Assembly (NCBI GenBank): GCA_963815295.1
Contig: CAWFFZ010000008.1
Span: 1 to 64,000, forward strand
Reading direction: 5' to 3'
DNA: 64,000 nucleotides
Source: JACDHG01 sp963815295
GTDB lineage: Bacteria > Actinomycetota > Actinomycetes > Propionibacteriales > Nocardioidaceae
This document shows, piece after piece, positions 52,078 to 61,184 of the stretch. The position numbers and the translations under genes were made by a program. The notes under the pieces are model-generated. The model was not told the origin of the DNA. It was given only the letters and a program-made list of their open reading frames with translations, and searched no databases. Each line of letters starts with the position of its first letter. Position 1 is the first letter of the stretch.

Positions 52078-53390
52078 GCCTGCACTCCGATCGGCAGCAG
52101 GTGCTGGAGCCTGCGCCCGCACGAGTGGCGCTGATGCACTGCTACTTCCGTGGGGTAGGCCGAGAGCAATGAGCTGACGAAACGCACGACACCGTCGGGA
52201 TGAGCGCATGCTCCGCGTCCCGGGACGAGCTTCGCCCACCGGTCGAGCAACCGCAGGTCTTCACCGTTGGCCATGCCGTCAGCAAGCGACTGCACCCGAT
52301 CGGCGATCGACCGCAATCCATGCACGCACGGGCCACACTGACCGGCCGACGCGTTGGCCAGCATCCGCACAACCGGCGCCGCCTCGACGAGTGGGCACGC
52401 GGACGGAGGTAGCGGCACCACCACGCCGGCCCCGAGGGTGCCTCCAACTTCTTGCAGCCCAGCGCGCGACAGCCTGGTCCCCGTTACGAGGCCCGGTGCC
52501 AGCCAGGTGCCGTGATAGCCGCCGATCAACACAGCGCGGGCGTCTGCGCGGTCACCTAGTACGTCGGCCAGCGGAGTGCCTAAGGAGACCTCGAGTACCT
52601 CGGCGCCAGCACCTCTGTGCACGGTGAGCAGCGTCGTACCCGGCTCGTCGGCCGTGCCAACCGCACAATAGGCACCGGGCCCGATGCGAGCGAGCAGGGC
52701 AAGCTGCGCCAGCGTCTCGACGTTGGACACCAGGGTCGGGCGCCCGTTGACGCCGCCCTCGCCCGTGCGTTTGAGCGTGAAGATCGGAATCGGCTCCTGC
52801 CCGCTCGACGCACGGACCACAGCCGACGACTCGCCGGCGATGAAGGTGTCGGCCACCGCAACGACGGTCATCCGCACCCGCGGTCCCTTGCCCCTCGGTC
52901 GCTCAGCCAAAGCATCGTCGACGGAGCGCCGGGCAGCCTCGTCGCCGACCACGAGACGCGCCTCGTGCGCACCGACCGTCACGGCCGCGAGCTCGAGCCC
53001 GTCGAGCACGAGGTGGGGCACCCGCTGCAGCAGCGTCGTGTCTTTGCGGCTCGCTTGCTCCCCCTCGCTGCCGTTGCCGACAACAAGTGCTCTGCCTCGC
53101 GTTGCGCGGACCCCGCGAGCCTTGCGGACAAAGGGAAAAGCCGCACCTCCGCGTCCGCGGAGGTCGACCGCCTCCGCGACGTCGAGCAGGTCGAGATGAC
53201 CGCGTCGGACCATTTCAGGGACCGCGCCATGCGTGCGCAGGTGTGCGCCGAGGTCGAGTCGCGGCTGTCGGTCGCTGGTGCCGCGCAGCAACCTGCGTGT
53301 CTCAAACGGCGCATGCGAGTCGGGTGGGGTTGAAGGGCCGCCGATGGCGAGGACGCCCGTCAGGTCGGAGACTTCGGTGAGTGTCGTCAT
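52074..53390 (-). CDS. NuoF-like NADH/flavin electron-transfer subunit
   Basis: The 438-residue protein resembles the 51-kDa NADH-binding subunit of complex I: LRGRGGAAFPFVRKARGVRA and VGNGSEGEQASRKD of the NADH/FMN site, GRPTLVSNVETLA, and a C-terminal cluster region. There the usual ESCGxCxPC reads ASAGQCGPCVHG, so the first Cys is Ala and only three cluster ligands, including that in RGACAHPDG, are visible. It may thus bind a 3Fe-4S or altered cluster. It probably passes electrons between NAD(P)H, the ferredoxin and the membrane partner. Start and stop overlap its neighbours by four bases (ATGA). Confidence 0.82.
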   Translation of the reverse strand: MTTLTEVSDLTGVLAIGGPSTPPDSHAPFETRRLLRGTSDRQPRLDLGAHLRTHGAVPEMVRRGHLDLLDVAEAVDLRGRGGAAFPFVRKARGVRATRGRALVVGNGSEGEQASRKDTTLLQRVPHLVLDGLELAAVTVGAHEARLVVGDEAARRSVDDALAERPRGKGPRVRMTVVAVADTFIAGESSAVVRASSGQEPIPIFTLKRTGEGGVNGRPTLVSNVETLAQLALLARIGPGAYCAVGTADEPGTTLLTVHRGAGAEVLEVSLGTPLADVLGDRADARAVLIGGYHGTWLAPGLVTGTRLSRAGLQEVGGTLGAGVVVPLPPSACPLVEAAPVVRMLANASAGQCGPCVHGLRSIADRVQSLADGMANGEDLRLLDRWAKLVPGRGACAHPDGVVRFVSSLLSAYPTEVAVHQRHSCGRRLQHLLPIGVQA

Positions 53391-53971
53391 GCCTGTGCTC
53401 CTTGCTGCGGGCCAAGACCCGCATCATGTCGAGGTGCGTTCGGGCCGCGGGACCGCCACAACCGCAGCGCCAACGCCGCGAGTACCGCACCGACCGAACC
53501 CACCGTCATCGCGACCACGAGAGGCTCGCCCGCATCGGTTCCGGCGCCGAGGCCGTGTGCTACCGACAACCCGTAGGCCGCGTAGGCGCTGAGGTGGATC
53601 AGCCACCAGGTCCGCGGACCCATGCGGTGTCTCAGCAGGCTCGACACCACGACGACGATCAGTACGTCGATGGCGAGTGTGCCAAGGCCGGTCCACAACG
53701 TGAGGTAGTCGGTGTCGAAGGGCAGCACGACGTCCGTCCATTCCAACGGGACGAACGGGTCCATCACCACCGAGCAAATGTGGACGACTAGCAGCAGCAC
53801 GCCGGTCATCGCGGCCGCTCGATGCAGCCCTTGAGTGACGAACCGCGGCACTGCCGTCGTCCTCGCGCCCGCCGCGATCCCGAGCACGACTGACAGCGTC
53901 AGCGCGAGGAGGGACACGAGTCCGGAAGCCCTTGCGACAAACCAAAGGACGGGCTCGCTCGTCTCGATCAC
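53387..53971 (-). CDS. Ferric-reductase-like transmembrane cytochrome protein
   Basis: The 194-residue protein has about six hydrophobic helices and heme-ligand-like His pairs in HRAAAMTGVLLLVVHICSVV and WWLIHLSAYAAYGLSVAHGL, the layout of the ferric-reductase-like (YedZ-type) heme domain. It would carry electrons across the membrane. GTG 53971 is chosen because it overlaps the ApbE stop as GTGA; a GTG nine bases earlier is possible. No FAD/NAD domain is attached, so the NuoF-like protein may provide one. Confidence 0.8.
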   Translation of the reverse strand: MIETSEPVLWFVARASGLVSLLALTLSVVLGIAAGARTTAVPRFVTQGLHRAAAMTGVLLLVVHICSVVMDPFVPLEWTDVVLPFDTDYLTLWTGLGTLAIDVLIVVVVSSLLRHRMGPRTWWLIHLSAYAAYGLSVAHGLGAGTDAGEPLVVAMTVGSVGAVLAALALRLWRSRGPNAPRHDAGLGPQQGAQA

Positions 53972-54927
53972 CGCGACCACCGCCCCGGCTCGGGCCAACC
54001 ACCAATGCGGAAGATGGCTCCGTCGTCGGCGACGAGCCTGCAGGGGTAGCCGGTGCCGGCGAGCCAGCGCGGGGCAGCGGCCCCGAGTACGACGGCCGCC
54101 GTCGTGGCGGCGTTTGCGCTCACGCAGTTGCTCGCGGCCACGGTCACCGACGTCCATGGCGACGCAACGGGCCGACGGGTCTCGGGATCGATGATGTGAT
54201 GCTGTGGTTGGCCAGCGCGGACCCATTGGCGTGCACCGGGGCTCGACGTGGCAAGCCCGCCTCCGCCGAGCATCACGATCTCCCCGTCGTCCTTGCTGCC
54301 GTCGCTGGCGGTAGTGGTGCTCACTCGCACCGGCCAGCCGCCGCTGGGCGGCGGGCCGCTCATCGCGACGTCCCCGCCGAGTGAGACCAGGACTCCGACG
54401 CCCAGCCTGTCCGCGATGAGCGCTGCTGAAAGGTCGGCGCCGCGTGCCTTGGCGGTTGCACCGAGATCCAAGCTGCATCCCGCCGGCACGAACACTGTGC
54501 CGGCTAGGTCGTCGACGCGTACGTCGGCCCAGCCTGGCCAGAATGCGTGCGCCGCTGCGAGCAAGGCCGAAGGGTCCTCCGGTTGGCCGGCGTTGTCGCG
54601 CAGTTCGGCGAAGTCGCGGTCGTAGCCGGCCGCGATGAGGGCGTCTCCGAGGGTCGGGTCCACGAGACCGGCGGTGTCCTCGGCCACTGTCAGCGCGACC
54701 TTCACCGCGTCACGGAAGCGATGGGTGGCCGGGAACACTGATCCGGCTGCGGCATTGGCGCGGCTTAGTTCGGAGTCCGGACGGAAGCGGCTGCACGCCA
54801 GGTCGAGCTCCTCGAGCTCGTTGCGCAAGATGGCCCCCGCTTGCTCGAGCGCCGCGTCATCCGTCACGGCGAGTTCGACGTACGTCCCGAGCCCACTGCT
54901 ACGGGGGGCGCTGGCCACGGCGCTCAT
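53968..54927 (-). CDS. ApbE-type FAD:protein FMN transferase
   Basis: The 319-residue protein has ApbE motifs: CSRFRPDSELSRAN, DPTLGDALIAAGYDRDF, the Mg/FAD-binding SLGGDVAMSGPPPSGGWPV, QHHIIDPETRRPV and NAATTAAVVLGAA. ApbE moves FMN from FAD to a Ser/Thr of target proteins, making covalent flavoproteins for membrane electron chains. No protein with an FMN-binding domain is in the operon. It is coupled to both neighbours by ATGA/GTGA overlaps. No lipoprotein signal is seen, so it may act in the cytoplasm or be exported by an unrecognised signal. Confidence 0.85.
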   Translation of the reverse strand: MSAVASAPRSSGLGTYVELAVTDDAALEQAGAILRNELEELDLACSRFRPDSELSRANAAAGSVFPATHRFRDAVKVALTVAEDTAGLVDPTLGDALIAAGYDRDFAELRDNAGQPEDPSALLAAAHAFWPGWADVRVDDLAGTVFVPAGCSLDLGATAKARGADLSAALIADRLGVGVLVSLGGDVAMSGPPPSGGWPVRVSTTTASDGSKDDGEIVMLGGGGLATSSPGARQWVRAGQPQHHIIDPETRRPVASPWTSVTVAASNCVSANAATTAAVVLGAAAPRWLAGTGYPCRLVADDGAIFRIGGWPEPGRWSR

Positions 54928-55367
54928 CCCGGGTCCGATCCGCTGGACGAACCGGATGGTTCGACCGGCTCAGGAGGTGGTGCCACGACCGGGGCGGGTG
55001 CCGGCGCGGGGGCCGCTGGGACCGACGCCTGGGGAGCGGACGCGGCAGGCGCGACCGGAGCGCCAGCTTCGGGCTCGTGTACGACCACGAGGACGCGGCG
55101 CGGTTGCGAGCTCGCGGGCAGCCGCACGGTGCGGCCGGCACTCTGCGCGCTCGTCGCTGCGGCCGTCTTTTTCCCACCCTGCTTGACCGCTTGCGCGTCG
55201 CTGTTGGCGTCACCGGCCTCGCTGGTCGGGGCGGTCTCGGCGTGCTGCCGGGCGAGCAGCCCCGCGAGCGCTCCGGTCCCGGTGAAACCGAACACCACCA
55301 CGGCCGCCGCCGACAACCGCATCGCGGCGACGGCACGGTCCCGGGATCGTGCAAGTGCGGCAGACAT
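54924..55367 (-). CDS. Membrane-anchored Pro/Ala-rich protein at the head of the electron-transfer operon
   Basis: The 147-residue protein has one N-terminal transmembrane or signal segment (residues 16-37) and then an exposed tail with PAPAPAPVVAPPPEP at the end. A short segment, PRRVLVVVHEPEAG, is similar in pattern to CVTVVHVRPGK of the divergent acidic protein at 55556, which is also followed by Pro/Ala-rich sequence. It is the first gene of the coupled operon. It could tether or be the target of the ApbE enzyme, but no flavinylation motif was found. Confidence 0.6.
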   Translation of the reverse strand: MSAALARSRDRAVAAMRLSAAAVVVFGFTGTGALAGLLARQHAETAPTSEAGDANSDAQAVKQGGKKTAAATSAQSAGRTVRLPASSQPRRVLVVVHEPEAGAPVAPAASAPQASVPAAPAPAPAPVVAPPPEPVEPSGSSSGSDPG

Positions 55368-55555
55368 GGTTCCTCCTTCGGTCAGGAGTCACCACCGTGT
55401 CGCGCTTCGCCTCAAGGTGACCCCACGCGTACGTCAAGGCATCGCAAAGATTCGGGTCGCCTTCCTTAGCCGAGACACAACCCGGGAGGGAGGTCGCCAT
55501 TACCACCGTGCTGACACGTTCAGGGGTGCCACAGCAAGCACACAAAGGAGCTCAC

Positions 55556-56059
55556 ATGCGAACCGCTTTGACCGTCGCAGGCGTCGCCATCGCGGGGACC
55601 GCGCTCGGCGCACTCGCCTACACCACCGTTTCGGCGCCGGCCGCGTCCCCCAGCAGCAGCACCGAAGAGCAGGCACTCACAGCCAAGAAGCAGCAAGGAA
55701 TCAAGTGCGCCAAGCCTGCCCGCATCATTGGGCAGGACTGCGTCACTGTGGTGCATGTGCGACCCGGCAAGTCTTCGGTCTCCAATTCGTCGAGTGCATC
55801 GGCCGCCCCGGTCGTGCAACCAGCGGTGCGTCCCGCTCCTGCCCCGGCGCCGCCGGCCGCACCGGTGTTCGACGATCACGGCGACGACTTTGACGACGAC
55901 TTCGATGACTCTGATGACCGGTTTGACGACGACTTCGATGACTCTGATGACAGGTTTGACGACGACGATGCAGACGACCGCGCCGAGGACGCCGCTGATG
56001 AGGCCGAAGACCGTGCCGACGACCTCGCCGACGAGCGCGACGACGCCGACGACGACTGA
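55556..56059 (+). CDS. Exported Asp-rich repeat protein
   Basis: The 167-residue product has a signal peptide (MRTALTVAGVAIAGTALGAL), a short domain with two Cys (IKCAKPARIIGQDCVTVV), a Pro/Ala linker and a C-terminal acidic tail of about 60 residues. The tail contains a perfect tandem repeat at DNA and protein level, DDDFDDSDDRF twice. Such tails can bind Ca or other metal ions. ATG 55556 follows AAAGGAG. It is divergent from the electron-transfer operon and 20 bases before the end of the two-component operon that runs toward it. Confidence 0.7.
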   Translation: MRTALTVAGVAIAGTALGALAYTTVSAPAASPSSSTEEQALTAKKQQGIKCAKPARIIGQDCVTVVHVRPGKSSVSNSSSASAAPVVQPAVRPAPAPAPPAAPVFDDHGDDFDDDFDDSDDRFDDDFDDSDDRFDDDDADDRAEDAADEAEDRADDLADERDDADDD

Positions 56060-56078
56060 CGAGCGTCGGGAACGGTGC

Positions 56079-57353
56079 TCAGGTGGTTGGAGGGCCGAGC
56101 TCGAGGCGTACTGCGGCACCGCCGTATCTACTTCGCTCGAGCTGCAGCACTCCACCGCTGGCTGCCGCCGTACGTCGGGCGATGTCGAGACCGAGGCCGG
56201 TCGAGCCGGTGCGGCTGCTGCCACGATCGAGCGCAGCGTCGTCGGGGAACCCGTTTCCCTCGTCTTCGATAGTCAGCACAGCGCCGCCGCCTTGTCGTGG
56301 TTCCAACCGCACATGGATGCGGGTCCCCTCGGGCGTGTAGGACAACGCGTTCTCGAGCAACGCGTCCAACGCCGCACCGAGGTCGGAGTCGAGCAACGCC
56401 ACTGGCAACGGGATAGCCGGGAGGACTGTGTCCAGGCTCCGGCCCTGATCCTCGGCGAGGGCTGACCAGAAGTCGACCCGTCGACGTACGACCCCCACCG
56501 CATCGACAGACGCGTCTGCCTCGATCGGCCGACGAGCATCGCGGATCACGTCATCGACAGCCCGCTCTAGCGCATCGACGTCTGACCCGAGGCGGGACGC
56601 CTCGTCGGGATGCCGCAGGCCGTCACTGTCCAGGCGAAGTGCGGTGATGGGCGTCCGGAGGCGGTGGGAGAGGTCGGCGACGAGCTCACGTTCGGCAGCG
56701 AGCAGCACCTGGATCCGTTGGGCAAGCCGGTTGACGACCGTGGCGAGCTCGACCACCTCCGGCGGGCCGACCGGATCGACGCGGACATCGAGGTGGCCCT
56801 CACCCAACCGGTGGGTGGCCTCCGCGAGATCACCCAACGGTCGAGCGATCCGCTTGGCCAGCCGGTCGGCAACGATCAGAGCGACGACGATGAGACCGGC
56901 GCCGAGTCCGGCAAGCACCAACCAGGCTTGCGATACCCCGCTGTCGAGCTGGTCCTCGGGCACCAGGACCCGCACCACCTGACGTCCCTCCGCTGTCGCC
57001 ACCGGCTGCAGTACCTCGTAGCCGTCAGATGTCTCAGCTGCGAACGACAACCCCCGCGAGGCGCGCCCGACCGCCGAAGACCGGGTCGCCGGTACGCCCA
57101 CCACTGTTCCGTCGGACAGGAAGACCGTCGTACGTCGCTCGCTCTGCTGGTTGACGAGCCTGACCGCTGTCTCCAGCCGAGGGCCCTCCCCGACAACGCC
57201 AACCAGAAGCGCAACGTTTTGTGCGTCCTGGGTCGCGGACTGGACTTCGCGGTCTTGGGCAAGTTCGCGCACCAGCAGCGCCAGGGGCAGGAGGAACGCG
57301 ATCACGACGACGGAGGTCGTGGAGGCAACGAGTACAGCCAGCTGGCGTCTCAT
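56079..57353 (-). CDS. Membrane sensor histidine kinase (HAMP-HisKA)
   Basis: The 424-residue protein has two membrane helices (about 5-30 and 143-165), an extracellular sensor between them, a HAMP domain, the H-box LVADLSHRLRTPITALRLDS and HATPase motifs (LDALLENALSYTPEG, IEDEGNGFPD, STGLGLDIARR). It is the partner of the adjacent OmpR-type regulator, whose stop overlaps its start as ATGA. The signal is unknown. It points toward the Asp-rich exported protein gene, whose product might shape the signal. Confidence 0.9.
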   Translation of the reverse strand: MRRQLAVLVASTTSVVVIAFLLPLALLVRELAQDREVQSATQDAQNVALLVGVVGEGPRLETAVRLVNQQSERRTTVFLSDGTVVGVPATRSSAVGRASRGLSFAAETSDGYEVLQPVATAEGRQVVRVLVPEDQLDSGVSQAWLVLAGLGAGLIVVALIVADRLAKRIARPLGDLAEATHRLGEGHLDVRVDPVGPPEVVELATVVNRLAQRIQVLLAAERELVADLSHRLRTPITALRLDSDGLRHPDEASRLGSDVDALERAVDDVIRDARRPIEADASVDAVGVVRRRVDFWSALAEDQGRSLDTVLPAIPLPVALLDSDLGAALDALLENALSYTPEGTRIHVRLEPRQGGGAVLTIEDEGNGFPDDAALDRGSSRTGSTGLGLDIARRTAAASGGVLQLERSRYGGAAVRLELGPPTT

Positions 57354-58039
57354 CCGGGGTCGATCAACCGGACTCCGACGCCGCGCACGCTGTGCAGGTA
57401 CCTCGGCTCGCTTCCGGTCTCACCGAGTTTGCGCCTAAGCCAGGACACGTGGACGTCGACGGTCTTGTCGCTGCCTCCGTAGGGCAGCTGCCACACGTCG
57501 GCGAGGATGTCGCGCTTGGGCACGACCTCACCTGCACGCCGCGCCAGCATCAGGAGGAGGGCGAACTCCTTCGGTGTCAGCTGCACCTCGCGGCCGTCGA
57601 GAAGCACATCGCGGGTGCGTGGGTCGATGCTCAGGCCGCCCACGACGATCGGCCCCTCGGGCTCTGGGTCGCTCACCCGGCGCATCACTGCCCGCACCCG
57701 TGCGTCGAGCTGTTTGGCGGAGAACGGTTTGACGAGATAGTCGTCGGCGCCGGCGTCGAGCAGAGCGACGATCTCGTCCTCCTCGTCGCGCGCGGTCGTG
57801 ATGATCACGGGCACGGAGACGACGGCCCGCAGCATCGGCATGATGCGCGCACCGTCGAGATCGGGCAGACCGAGATCGAGGAGTACGACGTCGGGCTCCA
57901 CGTCGACGGCGGCCCGCAGCCCTTCGAGCGCCGACCCGACGCTATGCATCACGTGGCCGCGCTCGGTCATCGCGCGTGTGAGCGAAGAGCGGATCGCCGC
58001 ATCGTCCTCCACGAGCAGCAGCACCACCATGGCCGCCAT
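57350..58039 (-). CDS. OmpR-family response regulator
   Basis: The 229-residue protein has a receiver (LLLVEDDAAIRSSLTRAMTE, phospho-Asp in VVLLDLGLPDLDG, Lys in DYLVKPF) and a winged-helix effector (REVQLTPKEFALLLMLARRA, YGGSDKTVDVHVSWLRRKLG). ATG 58039 begins just before the receiver; a longer frame to 58126 would extend into the palindromic repeats and is less likely. It is coupled to the kinase. Confidence 0.9.
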   Translation of the reverse strand: MAAMVVLLLVEDDAAIRSSLTRAMTERGHVMHSVGSALEGLRAAVDVEPDVVLLDLGLPDLDGARIMPMLRAVVSVPVIITTARDEEDEIVALLDAGADDYLVKPFSAKQLDARVRAVMRRVSDPEPEGPIVVGGLSIDPRTRDVLLDGREVQLTPKEFALLLMLARRAGEVVPKRDILADVWQLPYGGSDKTVDVHVSWLRRKLGETGSEPRYLHSVRGVGVRLIDPG

Positions 58040-58060
58040 CCTAGGGTCGCCCGGTAGCGA

Positions 58061-58291
58061 AGTGGCCGACCCTTTCCTCGGAGTGGCCGACTTCGTGTTG
58101 GCCCTGGCCTGCGTCAGGTCGGCCACTCCGGGTGGTGGCTGGCCTTTCTCTGTGAAGTGGCCGACTTCGTGCTGGCCTGGGCCTGCGTCAGGTCGGCCAC
58201 TTCGGGTGGTGGCTGGCCTATCTCTGAGTGGCCGACTTCGTGTTGGCCCTGGCCTGCCTCAGGTCGGCCACTCCGGGTGGTGGGCTGCGCG
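58061..58291. repeat. Palindromic ~72-bp repeat, three full copies and a partial one
   Basis: Copies begin at 58082, 58156 and 58227 with AGTGGCCGACTTCGTG and carry AGGTCGGCCACT about 40 bases later, so each can fold into a GTGGCCGAC/GTCGGCCAC hairpin. A partial copy starts at 58061. Each continues with GGGTGGTGGCTGGCC. They fill the region between the divergent response-regulator and membrane-protein genes. Confidence 0.8.
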
Positions 58292-58355
58292 TTCCTTAAC
58301 CGACCCTTGGCCTGGGCTTGGCCCCCGGCTGCGCTCCCGCTGCCAGAATGACTAG

Positions 58356-58892
58356 ATGGCAGACAGGTCGGCGTGGTGGCGCACCGGGGCAGGCATTGCC
58401 GCCTGGCTGGTGCTCGCTGTCGCGACCGCTGCAGTGGCGTGGACGGCGGTCGGCGTGGTGGCCGACCAAGGCAATGGCCCGGCACCGGTGGCGGTTCCAG
58501 GACCCACCAAGTCGGCCACCTCCACGTCCACGCCTGCAACCTCCACTCCCGCGACCACAACTCCGTCGACCACGTCCACCCGCACACCGCCGACCTCCGA
58601 CACCACCTCAACGTCGCCCTCCACAGCATCGACGTCGGAGACTGACAAGCAGTCTCCGGGCGCGTCCTCACGCGTGCTGGTCTCGGCCGGCGGGACGGTG
58701 TCGGTCTCGTGCACCGGGCCGGAGAGCATTCGCCTGATCTATTCCACGTCGGCCGACGGCTGGCGGCAGACGGTCGAGGAATCTGGCCCCGACGAGGTGG
58801 AGGTGGAGTTCTCCCGCGGCGATGACGACGAGCTGCGCACCCGCGCCCGCTGTGACGACGGTGCGGTCGAGGGAGAGGCCGAGTCGAGCTGA
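58356..58892 (+). CDS. Membrane-anchored Ser/Thr-rich protein of unknown function
   Basis: The 178-residue protein has one N-terminal hydrophobic segment (about 12-36), then a Thr/Ser/Pro-rich stalk (about 50-100) and a C-terminal small domain (VLVSAGGTVSVSCTGPESIR ... ARCDDGAV) with two Cys that could pair. It is probably a single-span surface protein with an outside domain. ATG 58356 is the only start before the hydrophobic segment. No family was recognised. Confidence 0.65.
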   Translation: MADRSAWWRTGAGIAAWLVLAVATAAVAWTAVGVVADQGNGPAPVAVPGPTKSATSTSTPATSTPATTTPSTTSTRTPPTSDTTSTSPSTASTSETDKQSPGASSRVLVSAGGTVSVSCTGPESIRLIYSTSADGWRQTVEESGPDEVEVEFSRGDDDELRTRARCDDGAVEGEAESS

Positions 58893-58925
58893 GTTCGTCC
58901 ACAGCGATGGCGGCCACCCTGTCGA

Positions 58926-61085
58926 GTGTCTGAGGCGTCACGCACACTGGTCTCGATGACCCCCACTTCCGCCGACACGTCGACGCCGGCCACGCTGACG
59001 CCCGAGCGACATACGACCGCCAGCGGCATCATCGAGGCGCTGGCCGGCGAAGGTGCCACCCTGCGCGGTGACCAGGAGCTCGCCGTGGCGGCGTTGTGTG
59101 AGCCCGCTGCCCGGGTGCTGGTCGTGCAGGCAACGGGCTGGGGCAAGTCGGCGGTCTACTGGGCGGCCACGGCGATCCGGCGTCAGGAGGGAGCAGGTAC
59201 GACGCTCGTCGTCTCCCCGCTGCTCAGCCTGATGCGTGACCAGGTCCAAGCTGCGGAGAAGGCCGGCCTGAAGGCAGCAACCCTCAACTCGTCGAACATC
59301 GGCGAGTGGACCGCCATCGAAGAGCAGGTCGCGGCCGGGGCGCTCGACGTCCTGCTCGTCTCGCCGGAGCGGCTCGCCAACCCGAAGTTCGGCGACCGTG
59401 TGATGGCCGCCCTTGCCGGCAAGCTCGGCCTCCTCGTCATCGACGAGTGTCATGCGCTGAGCGACTGGGGCCACGACTTCCGACCCGACTATCGTCGGCT
59501 CGCCGACGTTCTGCAAAGCCTCAACCCGCAGACACCAGTGCTGGCCACGACCGCCACCGCCAACGACCGCGTGACTCGCGATGTCGCAGCCCAGCTCGGT
59601 GAGGCTGCCGTCGTTCTCCGCGGCCAGCTCGCCCGCACCAGCCTGCAGCTCGTCTCCCTGCCACCGATGGACCCGCTGACCCGCTACGCCTGGGTCGTCG
59701 ACCACCTCGATGCGCTCCCCGGCTCTGGCATCGTGTACTGCCTCACGGTCGCCGACGCCGAGCGGCTGACCACGCTTCTTGGCCACCGGTACGGCGCAGA
59801 CACCGTCGCTGTCTACACCGGCCAGCTAGACACGGAGGCCCGCGCTGATACCGAGGGCAGGCTCCGACGCAACGACGTCAAGGCGGTCGTGGCGACGTCG
59901 GCGCTCGGCATGGGATTCGACAAGCCGGATCTCGGCTTCGTGGTCCATGTGGGGGCTTCCCCGTCGCCGGTCTCGTACTACCAGCAGATTGGTCGCGCCG
60001 GTCGCGGCCTCGACCACGCCTTCGTCATACTGCTGCCGAGCCATGCCGACGAGCCGATCTGGGAGTACTTCGCCACCGCCACGATCCCGGTCGCGGCCGA
60101 TGTCCACACCTTGCTCGACGCACTCCGTGACTCGGAGGAGGCGATGACGGTGCCCGCTCTCGAGGCAATGACGACCCTTCGGCGCACCGGCATCGAGCTG
60201 ATGCTCAAGCAGCTCGCCGTTGACGGAGCGGTCGAGCGCACCGTTGACGGGTGGCGAGCCACCGGCGCCGACTGGTTCTTCGACCAGGCCCACTACGACG
60301 AGGTCGTCGCCGGTCGACGTCGAGAAGCCGCGATCATGCGTGACTACATCGCGGGCGCCACGTGCTTGATGATGCTTCTACAGAAGTCTCTCGACGATCC
60401 CGGTGCGACCCCGTGCGGGCGCTGCTCGGTCTGCCTCGGCACGCTGCCGAGCCCGCTGTCGGAGCGGCCAGACGACACCACGGCAGCCGAGGTCCAACGC
60501 ATCCTCCGAGGCGACGACCATGTCGTCGAGCCCCGCAAGATGTGGCCCGGCGGTGCTTTTGGCACCAAAGGCCGCATCCCCGTCGAGCTCGCTGCGGAGG
60601 TGGGGCGGGCGGTCGTGTTTGCCGATGCGCCCGAATGGCGAGGCGTCGTTGCCGCGGCGTTCGACAGCGGATCCGATGCTGACGTGCCTGCGGAGCTCGC
60701 CGAGGGGTGTGTGCAGACGCTCGTGCGCTGGAAGTCCCAGTGGGCGACCCGGCCCGACCGCATCCTCGGACTCGCCGCCGCAGGTCATGGGGAGCTTGTC
60801 CAGCAGCTGACCGAGCACGTCGGCTCGGTGGGCAAGTTGCCGCACCACACCTGGTTGCCCGCGAGCCGCGTGCGCGAGCGAGAAACGTCGGGAGGCGAGG
60901 AGGCTGCGGCGTGGCGCAGCGCGCTCGAGCCTGGCGACGACGTGGCAGGCTTCGTCGACGGGCACGCCGTCTTGCTCCTCGTCGACCGCACGGCCAGCGT
61001 GTGGCCGGTCACGATTGCCAGCGCCGCGCTGCGCGAAGCCGGGGCCACTGCGGTGCTGCCGATGGTCGTGCATCGCCAGCCGTGA
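58926..61085 (+). CDS. RecQ-family ATP-dependent DNA helicase
   Basis: The 719-residue protein contains a DEAD/DEAH helicase core: Walker A VQATGWGKSAVYWAA (near 72), SPLLSLMRDQV, the box VIDECHALSDWGHDFR (near 172), LATTATAN, and the helicase C motifs GIVYCLTVADAERL and YYQQIGRAGRGLDHA. RecQ zinc Cys follow in CGRCSVCLG, though a full set of four was not confirmed. A C-terminal region of about 200 residues is distinctive. RecQ helicases unwind forks and recombination intermediates. GTG 58926 or ATG 58956 may start it; neither has a strong ribosome site. Confidence 0.85.
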   Translation: MSEASRTLVSMTPTSADTSTPATLTPERHTTASGIIEALAGEGATLRGDQELAVAALCEPAARVLVVQATGWGKSAVYWAATAIRRQEGAGTTLVVSPLLSLMRDQVQAAEKAGLKAATLNSSNIGEWTAIEEQVAAGALDVLLVSPERLANPKFGDRVMAALAGKLGLLVIDECHALSDWGHDFRPDYRRLADVLQSLNPQTPVLATTATANDRVTRDVAAQLGEAAVVLRGQLARTSLQLVSLPPMDPLTRYAWVVDHLDALPGSGIVYCLTVADAERLTTLLGHRYGADTVAVYTGQLDTEARADTEGRLRRNDVKAVVATSALGMGFDKPDLGFVVHVGASPSPVSYYQQIGRAGRGLDHAFVILLPSHADEPIWEYFATATIPVAADVHTLLDALRDSEEAMTVPALEAMTTLRRTGIELMLKQLAVDGAVERTVDGWRATGADWFFDQAHYDEVVAGRRREAAIMRDYIAGATCLMMLLQKSLDDPGATPCGRCSVCLGTLPSPLSERPDDTTAAEVQRILRGDDHVVEPRKMWPGGAFGTKGRIPVELAAEVGRAVVFADAPEWRGVVAAAFDSGSDADVPAELAEGCVQTLVRWKSQWATRPDRILGLAAAGHGELVQQLTEHVGSVGKLPHHTWLPASRVRERETSGGEEAAAWRSALEPGDDVAGFVDGHAVLLLVDRTASVWPVTIASAALREAGATAVLPMVVHRQP

Positions 61086-61184
61086 CCGTGCCAGGTGGTT
61101 GCCTCACCACCCCGAGGTCGTCCGAACGGACCATTCGTGTTCGATCGACCACGGTGCGGCTGGTTGCTGCCTAGGCTGCCAGCT

